Shown here piece after piece: positions 56,429 to 64,000 of a stretch of DNA of 64,000 nucleotides; position 1 is the stretch's first letter; each line of letters starts with the position of its first letter. This DNA is from Sclerodactyla briareus. Its lineage: Eukaryota > Echinodermata > Holothuroidea > Dendrochirotida > Sclerodactylidae. A program made the translations under genes and the position numbers. The notes under the pieces are model-generated. The model was not told where the DNA came from. It was given only the letters and a program-made list of their open reading frames with translations, and ran no database searches. The stretch is taken from positions 62,001 to 126,000 of the forward strand of contig JAODTK010005621.1 of assembly GCA_026419785.1 (NCBI GenBank), read 5' to 3'.

Positions 56429-58470
56429 CAGAGAACGACCAATCCTGTAGGAAGCCAGTCGGTGTTGAGTGGTCCAATTATAGCATCGATCCAGCCCGGA
56501 TTTGGGCAGCCGCAGTCATCTTTTCTTGGTACCAACCCGGGCGCCTCGCTGACCCCTGCCCAGCCCATCTCCGCGGCAACCAAAGGCCGAATACAGCGAA
56601 TCTGTTCAACTCATTCCATAACAGTTCGGAGCTGTCCTCGGCCGTCGGGAGCCTCCAGCACCTGACCGTGGCCCCGAGCCCCGGCCACTTTGTGAACCAG
56701 ACCAATCAGGCCGGGATCCACCAGTCTAGCCATCTACCCTCCTATGGCACCCAGGGTACCATGAACAAAGTACACCCCAGCACAGAGGCACATCGGCGTC
56801 CCGATAAGCTCATTGCCAGGCCCAATGATGCCACTGATGGAGAAGAAGCCCATCGAACAGAGTAAGGTTGGCAGCTACCTCTCCCTGCATGCCGATTCCA
56901 AGCCCTTCAATCCAGCCAAGAGGCCTGGCTTCGGTCAGCAGCAACAGCAGTATGCCGGACCCAGCCACGCAACGCTGTCCGGCATCCCCGACTCGATGGG
57001 AGGCCTGCCGACGTCCCCCTCGTCGGGAATGCACGTGTACAGCGACCCCTTCAGACATATGGGCAAGGGAGCCCCTGCCTCCTCAGAGAGCTTCATGAAA
57101 AAACTACTTACAGGACAGGGACTCTCTTGCCTTCTTGCAGGATAATAAGGGCCCCAGTTCTGGTCAGTTTGACCCGGTGATCAAGAGCTCCGAGTTCATG
57201 AATCAGCCGCAGCTGCCGCCACGAGGAGTCACGGTCTTCTCTTCTAGCTACGGGCCGGTGTCATCTGCAGCCTCCACCTACAGTCCTGTCTCATCCTCAT
57301 CCTATGGCCCAGTCTCCGCGCCTGTGTCATCTGCAGCCGCCTTCGCCTCCAAGTCGTCCGCTTTCTCTGTGACGTCTGGAACCTTCTCTGGATTTCACAC
57401 TCGGAGGTCCCTCTAACAACCAGTCCGAAGACTGATCTGCAACTGGCCTTCTCCCAGGCGTCCAGTAGTCACCCAGCTTTCCAGGTACCCGGTATCAAGC
57501 CAGGCATACCCATGCCACCCAAATCTGACCTGCATACGTCATCGGCCCCCTCGTCAGAGTCGGCCAGCCTCCAGAATCTAGGACCAGACGGAGAGCAACA
57601 AGCAGGACCCAGGGAATCTCGGTTCGAAGGACATCTTCACTAGTCAGAGCCGATGATGGATCCATTCGCAGAGAACATGGCAGGCAAACCTGATCTGGGC
57701 CATTTTGGAAAGGGCAAGGCCGGCGATGACGACATTGGCTCTTTTGCTGGGGGAAAAGATAAGGTGACCCACTTTCACTAGCAAGAAGAGTGATGTGGCT
57801 ACCTTCCCTGACTCCAAAGATGACTGCCACACTACTTGGGAGAAAGATGAAGTCTTTAGCAGTCGCCAGGCGACCGGGTCAACATTCAGAGGTGACAATG
57901 TTCAGCCTCCGTTTCCGCGGAAGGATGACATCGGCACCAGTCGGAAGAATGACCAAGGAGGGTCTTTTGGTGGGAGGAAGGATGTCATGCCACCACACCA
58001 CGGATTGCCTGATCACAGACCAATACGGGCCGAAGAGCTGCCTATTGCTGGGGCCAGTGGCCGGATGAACCAGAATAACCAGCCTCCAATGGGTAGCTTC
58101 AGGGTGAGACCGCAGGGGAAACAACCCCGGCCACCGTTCCACCGTCACATGATGGTCGGCCCACTGGAGGTCGATGGGGAACCACCCTCTTGGGCCAATG
58201 GTCCGGCTCAATGCCCCACACCAACAGTCAACCACGAGATGAGGTACAGGGCCACCCGCCACCTCCCTACCCCCGATGGTACAGGCAGCCACCAAGCCGA
58301 AGCAGGTGGGGGGTAGCGGCAGATCAAGCGCACCTCCAACCGACCATCCCCCAAAACAAACAGCGAAACAGCCCACAAAACAACCCACAAAACAGCCTAC
58401 TAAGCAGAATGAGGGACAGAAGAAGACTGGCCGTAATGGCGCCCCAAGCAAGCTGGTCTTCCCACAGAGG
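56429..58470 (+). CDS. PRRC2: PRRC2 large C-terminal exon: SQSVLSGPII to KQPTKQ
   Basis: Acceptor CCCCTCTTATCCCAG ends at 56428; donor GTGAGT at 58471. It starts QRTTNPVGSQSVLSGPII then QPGFGQPQSSFLGTN. In other frames come SSAVGSLQHLTVAPSPGHF, DSKPFNPAKRPGFGQQQQQ, PTSPSSGMHVYSDPFRHMG, GPSSGQFDPVIKSSEFMN, a Tyr/Ser repeat SSYGPVSSAASTYSPVSSSS, NQPPMGSFRVRPQGKQPRPP and finally AKQPTKQPTKQPTKQNEGQK with a four-fold PTKQ repeat. Human PRRC2C has SQPSVVLSGTAI, SPSALQQVTVPLPASQL and GRSTTPTSSPFRATSTSP in the same order. Disordered, Gln/Ser/Pro-rich. At least six frame changes. Confidence 0.83.
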
Positions 58471-60498
58471 GTGAGTTATTATGCACTCACTATTGCTGTG
58501 ATGATGATAGTGTATTGAGAGTGCTCCTATAGTGCATTCCAAGTTCAGCAGTGTTAGACATTCTCAACGCGCTTCACAGATATTACCCAGCTCAATTGCT
58601 GACACACTCCAAATTGGATCCGAACCCTGACCCTTCCTCTCCCTCTCCAACTACCTACTCTGTGCTCCCCCCCCCCCCCCCCCCCCCTCCTTGGCCTTGC
58701 ATGGAGAAGATAGATGAAGAGACTTAGCGATGATCTTGTGTATGTGCAGCACACTTGTGCCCGTTAACAAGATGTCCGTGAGACCTTTCCAGGGAATTAT
58801 TGTGTGTGAAACCTGAATTAGTTCAAGAAACTGAATTTGACGGGATGCCATTTACTATCTGCTAACGCATCAAAACCCTCCTTTCCCGACCTCTCAGTCC
58901 AACTTATTTTCTTAGCATAACATAATATGAGGCTGGGTTTAGATGTGTGGCATGGTCCTTTTGCAGGACATACGTCGTCCTGTGAGAAGTCGAGAGATTG
59001 TCTTGGTCTTGCTTAAATCCGCGATTGTGTCCAGAATCGTGGTGGAGGTGGTTTGGTCATGTTGAAAAGATAGAAGAACTAGTTTGGATTAAAACGTCTG
59101 AGAGATACTGTGGTCGGTCAGCGTGGACAGGTAGGCCCTTGGACGACCTGGGCCAAAGTCCGTGCAATAGTCACCATGCAGCTAGGTGTGTTGCCCGTGC
59201 CCTTGCCCAGGATCACATGGAGTGGAGGAGACGGTGTCATCTGAGTTCCCCCATCTAACCCATGAACTATTGACTTAAAACTGTACATGATGATAATGAT
59301 GAACACCACTGATTAAGATTCCGCTAAAAACCCTCGCAGAACCCGCTTGTTGGAGGTTGTACAAGGTGGGAAACGACCCACTGTGTATTCTAAGGTGAGA
59401 GGCAACGTAGGAGAGGACTCAACTTGTTTGCAATGGTCAAGCGCCATGGTCGGAAACAGCTTCTTGGAGACTTGTGTGACATACAGTAGAACATTGGGGT
59501 GGTGGAGACGTCAAGGTTATTGAAGGTCGAATCCACAAGCATTGGAATGAAAACCTCTGCTCGCCTAACGCTGGGCTGAACACCATAAATTTGCGCCATG
59601 GCTACTAAGGACGGTTATGAATGTTCTGGTCCTTTAGGAGACCAACACAGTGAGAAACAGGACCTGCCAAATCTCATAGCCCAACTTTGATTTCCCTGCC
59701 TGTTGCCTTCAAGAATTTCATTTCACTGTTGAGGAATTGATGACATACTGGGCAAGCTGCATTTTGCATTTCCACAATGGTAGGCAATAGCAAAACCATT
59801 GTTATTTTTTCTGCGAACTGTTAGCTTGCATGAATATGATAAATCGACCATACCTGGATAGATAAAGTTTAGAGGTTTTTTTCACACAAGTACACTCAAT
59901 CTTTCCTTGGGTCAATTAATTGTAGTCACAGAACACCCGTTTAAAAACTCTGTAAATTTCAAAAGTGAAAGAGAACACTTAGCTTGGTATACTTTAAATT
60001 TTTCTTGGGAATCTTTATCTTCATTTTGGTGAAATTGTATCTGTGGCAGTCAAGGCAATCGCTAGCGTTCCGTCTTCCTAGTTCCTGTTTCTTTGACTGC
60101 AGTTTGAAGATCTATGTATCATGCTGTAATGTGTGTGTGTGTGTGCGTCTGTGCCACCCGGTGTAAGTACAATAACTCAACCTGACCTGCATATACTTTA
60201 TGTTTGTGATCCCCATGAAGCTCTAACACTGAGTCATTCCAATCTCCATGTTTCTTCCTCATACGGTTGTGTCCTTTCCCATAACGAGTACATGATCGCT
60301 ATGATTTTGCGGTCAGGTCGAAGGTCCTCTTAAGTCCACATAATGTCATAGTCCTCAAAAACCTTGTTAACAGGGCTGAAATGACAATCCCAGACGCTAG
60401 GATCCGGCATTAAATTCACTGAGCCTCTCGGCTTTCTTGTTTCATTGATTGACCGTTGTTGATTTTGTCACCTGCATGAGAAGAAGCACATCCCACAG
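58471..60498. other. Intron with low-complexity runs
   Basis: 2.0 kb. Contains a 24-base C run (~58664-58687), a stretch at ~58975-59260 resembling the 3' end of a LINE ORF on the plus strand ('CPESWWRWFGHVEKIEE', a phrase typical of RTE/L1-like C-termini), a (TG)n run (~60128-60146) and a copy of the 'gagtacatgatcgc' repeat (~60200-60335). Confidence 0.5.
58985..59265 (+). mobile_element. LINE 3' fragment (RRWFGHVEK-type C-terminus)
   Basis: The plus strand reads WWRWFGHVEKIEELVWIKTS, then GRSAWTGRPLDDLGQ and, further on, ALAQDHMEWRRRCH. This order (W.GHV.R..D, then GRR..GRP...W.D....., then A.DR..WR) is the conserved C-terminal tail found at the end of many craniate and invertebrate non-LTR retrotransposon ORFs. 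It is 5'-truncated, with only ~280 bp recognisable. The following 'gatgataatgatga' may be its simple-repeat tail. Confidence 0.65.
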
Positions 60499-60571
60499 GA
60501 GCCAAGAAACGGATGACACCGACCCCCGAGGAGATGAAGTCGATGGTAGCCAAGGACGGAGACAGCTTCCT
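60499..60571 (+). CDS. PRRC2: PRRC2 candidate terminal coding exon
   Basis: Acceptor CACATCCCACAG ends at 60498. One frame reads AKKRMTPTPEEMKSMVAKDG then DSFLASP and a stop; in a neighbouring frame PHEFFSNL follows. Human PRRC2C ends with a charged helix KAKQRAEVLQSTQRFFSEQQQ and a short basic/Pro tail, so a Lys/Met/Glu helix ending near FFS is plausible. Another frame is open to ~60970 with a Lys/Ser-rich stretch (GKSSGKSQAGKKTKKIEKPS). The true stop cannot be fixed because of the indel rate. Low to moderate confidence. Confidence 0.45.
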
Positions 60572-63553
60572 CGCCTCCCCATGAGTTCTTCAGCAACCTT
60601 TGACGCAAGCCAGGGCAGGAGAAACCTCGGCGAGCACCGTGCAGTGGCGCTGGCGGAGATAAGAAAGGGCAATCACGGCAAGTCCAGCGGCAAGTCTCAA
60701 GCAGGAAAAAAAACAAAAAAAATTGAGAAACCCTCGTCGCAGAGCTATTTTGGTGATGCTGTTGATAAAATTCAACTCCCCCTCCTAACGCTGCAGCCAC
60801 CATGTTCCAAAAAATGGCAATTAATCTGGAGTAACTGCTTGTGTTGCCGCAAATTCCCTGTAAAAAGATTGTTTTTGTTTTGTGAAACTTACGTTCTTTT
60901 ACTGTTAACTGCTGCTCACAGATTCTGGCTAAAGGTTGTAAGAAAATTCACTGATACTGATAGTCCTTGAAACCACTGTTGCATCGTATGATGAGTGAGT
61001 GATACTCGGTGGAATATCCAAAAGAGATAATTTAAGTTTGGCAGAGATTTAGACAGCAGACTACACTTGGTCCTTCCTGCTAAGTGAACAACATGGGATT
61101 TTTACCAAGCAGGTTTTGCCCAAATTTTGTTCCATGCCTTGTATGCAGCTCCTGGATTAGCTGGATAAGATGGTTAATACAAAGAAAATATAGTAGTGAA
61201 ATATGTTCGATAAATAGTAGACATGCACAATGGCACCTTAAATGAGTTGAACTCTTTTTAAATTAGAATTGCTTGGATTGAATAAGGAAACTTTAATATA
61301 TTGGTGCTAGCTGGTGCACAAGATCGGGAGCCATATCTATTACCCTTGATCTGGATGGGACCACATCCTTTCTCTCACAGGGAATGGGTACCCTTGCAGA
61401 ATTCCGTGAAATCAGCAACAACTGCGGACCGGGTTCATAAAGGTGGTTCACCCACTCCTGTCAAAATGCTGTTGGAGTTTCCAATATGTTTGGGGTGAAG
61501 CATTTGCCATGAACTAGTGTGTTAACATGCTTTGGGAGATGTTATGGTCCTGTTGAAAACAGCAATATCCTAATAGGCCTGTGCCCGCCTTTGTAACTTA
61601 TAATTTATTATGAACTCATATCTTTTTGAACCAGAACATATTGAATGAATATTTGAAAGAGTTTTTCTTGTGTTTGTGTGTTCATGTGCGTGCATGTTAA
61701 TATTTTGTTCTCCTGCCAATTGACTTTACAACACAGAATACGAGAGAGAGAGAAATGTTTACTGCACTTTGTGTACGGCGATCTTCATCTTCTTCTTCTT
61801 CGTTTCCTCCTGTTTTTCATCGTGTTGAGATTTTCTCTAGGTGATTAGATTATACTTGAGAAGATTGCAGTATATTTGTCTGGAACTTTGAATTCCTTCT
61901 CTGTTACAAGTCGCGGTGTTGTACCTTCCTGTTTTCTATTCCTAACCAATCTCCTCACGTTTTTGGAGATAGCTCCTCTCCTCTTTCTTTTTCATCATTT
62001 CAATATCGTGCTCTCGAGTGCAACCATCCATAGCGTAAACGATAAATTGAAGGAGTGAATCAGTTTTGTAAGTTAAAGGACTAAATAAGGGTTTCACTTA
62101 GTTGACGTTTTACAATATTCAACGTAGGTGTAATTGCGAGGATGTTTTTCAAGAGTTGGTTTTTATCAACTTTGCCTTAATCTGGGCGGAGATATTTTCA
62201 TGGTGAATTTATCAAACATTGATGGCAACCAATAGTTTGTTCCGTCTGTGTGGAAGCATGGATGACACTGTATCATCTTTTGTAAAACGATTTTTGTGTT
62301 TTTCCTATAGCAATTCTTTATTTTCATTTTGTATGTTCTCGAGTAAATGAATGGTTGAGAGTTTAAAGAGAAGCTTTATGGTTTAAACAGAAGCTTTTAG
62401 GGTTGTCTTTGAATTGATTATTTGAATTCTTGATTTTTTGTTTAGTTATTGTTGCATATTATCATCTTTGTGTGCCGATTTTTGGAATCTGCGGAGACTG
62501 AGACGATAACCAGGGTGTCATAATAAACGTGTACCTATAATAAGGCTCTATGGAAACTGCTCGTCTAATGGGTCTTTGACTCTGTATTACGACCCATATT
62601 ATCATATAATCTTTTATCTAGCGTATTAGTATGAAGTCCTTATTGCAATCAGTATGTGAGTTGCTATCCTTTCTCCTTCTATTATTCATCTTCACGTTAG
62701 AGTAAACTTTCTAGTCTATTAATGTCTGATCTAGTGTCGGAGGAGACCCCTGTTCAATATCGCTGACAGGGTTGTCCCCCAACGACGAAAGTGTTTTTTT
62801 GAAATTATGTTTGTTCCTTTAACCCAATGGATAAGTGGAAGGTAAAAAACTAAGCTCTGAGCTCAAATCCGCCCTCTTCAGCCCTGTGCCTACTGGGCAC
62901 TTCAGAGATTGAATTATTTATTTCATCCGACCCGAGGTTCGCCTTTAGTTCGTAGGTCACCCGCACTAATGTAGTCACCTGTACTAAATAATATCCTGCA
63001 AGCACACGTTTGGCCGATAAGACTTTTTTCTAAACGGATATTACTTTACTGCATAATTTTGTCTACCGGCTGTTGCAAACGAGCTTTGAACATATATTTA
63101 TAAACAATTGCAGAGGCATGTCTTATGCAACTGATGATTATTGCTATGGTTACTGTAGTCAGAGTAACCCTGACATAATTCCTTGTGCTATTTCTTGTCG
63201 GTCCTGCAGGAGATTGGTTGAGTGGACTCTTTACTTTTTTTACCCTCGTTACAAATGTAATGAATTTATCTGTCATTGTCCCTGATCTGACATCAGTTTA
63301 TATTATGTGTGTGAATCCGTTACTTCCCCCCACCCCACCCCTCCAAGAGTAGGGGGGTGGGTGGCAACTGCAGTTGGACCCACGGGATGAAGGATTTTAA
63401 CCGTGATATACCTGTCTGGCAGTCTCTACCGTTACTGTGAGCGTGTAGATTTGTTGTTACATATCAAGATGTTTGTACATATAAAATGACATGTCGAGGG
63501 TTGTTATGCCAAAACACTTCAAAGTAAAATAAAGACTTATGTTATCACTACCC
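60572..63553 (+). other. Probable PRRC2 3' UTR
   Basis: ~3 kb of AT-rich sequence with no conserved ORF, T-rich tracts and short simple repeats (GAGAGAGAGA ~61742, CTTCTTCTTC ~61792). Two candidate poly(A) signals AATAAA are at 62522-62527 and 63528-63533. The second is preceded 47 nt upstream by TGTACATA (63474-63481), which matches the Pumilio-binding consensus UGUANAUA. I infer the UTR from position; no transcript evidence is available. Confidence 0.5.
63528..63533 (+). terminator. Candidate distal poly(A) signal
   Basis: AATAAA within 'aaagtaaaataaagacttatg', followed by T/G-containing sequence. The Pumilio-type TGTACATA lies at 63474-63481. A proximal AATAAA is at 62522. Either could serve the gene. 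Confidence 0.5.
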
Positions 63554-64000
63554 TGCATTCTGCTTCTTTTCCATATTCTGCGGAATGCCACTGACACTCT
63601 GCCAGTTGCTCACCACCCAGTGCATGCCACTGGATTACAGAGGCCTTTGAAGGTACAATGGCTTGTTGCTTACTAATTTGCAATTCAACGTAATCATTCC
63701 GATATTAGCGCTCAGGGCGCTCGCGAAGTTCCAGGGAGGGCGTCCTTTGATAGTATATTTAGGCCTACATATTCCTATTCGCCAACTCAGACAACCACCC
63801 ACGTGAGACCCCCAACGCTGTGTGTTCAGTCTGGAGATATTTCAGGGGAGTGAAAGGAGAAGAATTGACTTTCGGTGAGGTAATTGATCTATACTCCGAA
63901 ATCTCTGGTGTAGTCAGAAATCTCAGGTGTAGACCACTTGTACGTATTTGTTTGGGAAGTTGGGTGAGCACAGTCTTGTATCAAGACGATGATACTTGAT
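63554..64000. other. 3' flank, no recognised features
   Basis: About 450 bp beyond the distal poly(A) signal. Unique sequence. A 68-codon minus-strand ORF (63765-63971) has no recognisable character. Confidence 0.4.

Noticed and set aside
280-60571. Processed pseudogene of PRRC2
   Set aside because: Introns with proper splice signals are present throughout, so the locus did not arise by retrotransposition.

Overview
This is a stretch of an animal nuclear genome, most likely a marine invertebrate. The evidence is spliced exons of an animal-wide gene family separated by long repeat-filled introns with GT-AG borders. There are also tRNA-derived SINE, CR1/L2-like LINE and hAT-type DNA elements, and AT-rich interspersed repeats built around phrases such as 'aatttgcataatt' and 'aaggtcaaaggtca'. 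An echinoderm or other invertebrate deuterostome is my best guess, from memory of repeat style only.

Almost the whole window is one gene on the plus strand. It encodes a member of the PRRC2/BAT2 family (proline-rich coiled-coil 2; PRRC2A, B and C in vertebrates). I could place about 19 exon segments from ~280 to ~60.6 kb, in the order expected from human PRRC2A/PRRC2C: the N-terminal EFPSL and GPSLRPQN|VASWREGG blocks; Pro/Met/Gly-rich exons; the DEGWASMQDEVDYSE block; the WRQRR/EELRAEEERRR coiled coil; the NLPP..F.KQQEQ block; RLLQG..EFY.PPG; a ~2.6 kb Arg/Gly/Ser-rich exon with RGG repeats and EKPPRFQK; DLNNIA|SVVMVDNRP; EVKSKRAQRQEAERRR; SKLPPRL; DSGIELNSD..QRSSP; the C-terminal SIEKTKHYWDPDF exon; and long Gln/Ser/Pro-rich C-terminal exons. 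The start codon exon lies upstream of the window. A 3' UTR with two candidate poly(A) signals lies at ~60.6-63.5 kb. In other animals these proteins are cytoplasmic RNA-binding and translation-associated factors.

Nearly every exon is broken by small indels, while splice sites, exon order and amino-acid conservation are kept. The simplest explanation is an unpolished long-read assembly, not a dead gene. No single reading frame of the big exons should be taken at face value.

Layout: 0.3-3.2 kb, two N-terminal exons, with a hAT-like element (1045-2998, perfect 8-bp target duplication) ending 38 nt before an exon. 3.2-14.4 kb, an 11 kb intron with a CCAT microsatellite, interspersed repeats, a MITE and a 1.17-kb tandem duplication. 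14.4-22.7 kb, seven exons. 24.4-24.6 kb, an exon followed directly by a 1.2-kb minisatellite that starts at its 5' splice site. 26.1-32.8 kb, the Arg-rich central exons. 32.8-40.0 kb, an intron with two further hAT-like elements with target duplications and a possible internal promoter/first exon. 40.1-49.6 kb, an intron with a SINE and two nested LINEs, the inner one carrying a 5' inversion. 49.6-60.6 kb, the C-terminal exons. 60.6-64 kb, 3' UTR and flank.
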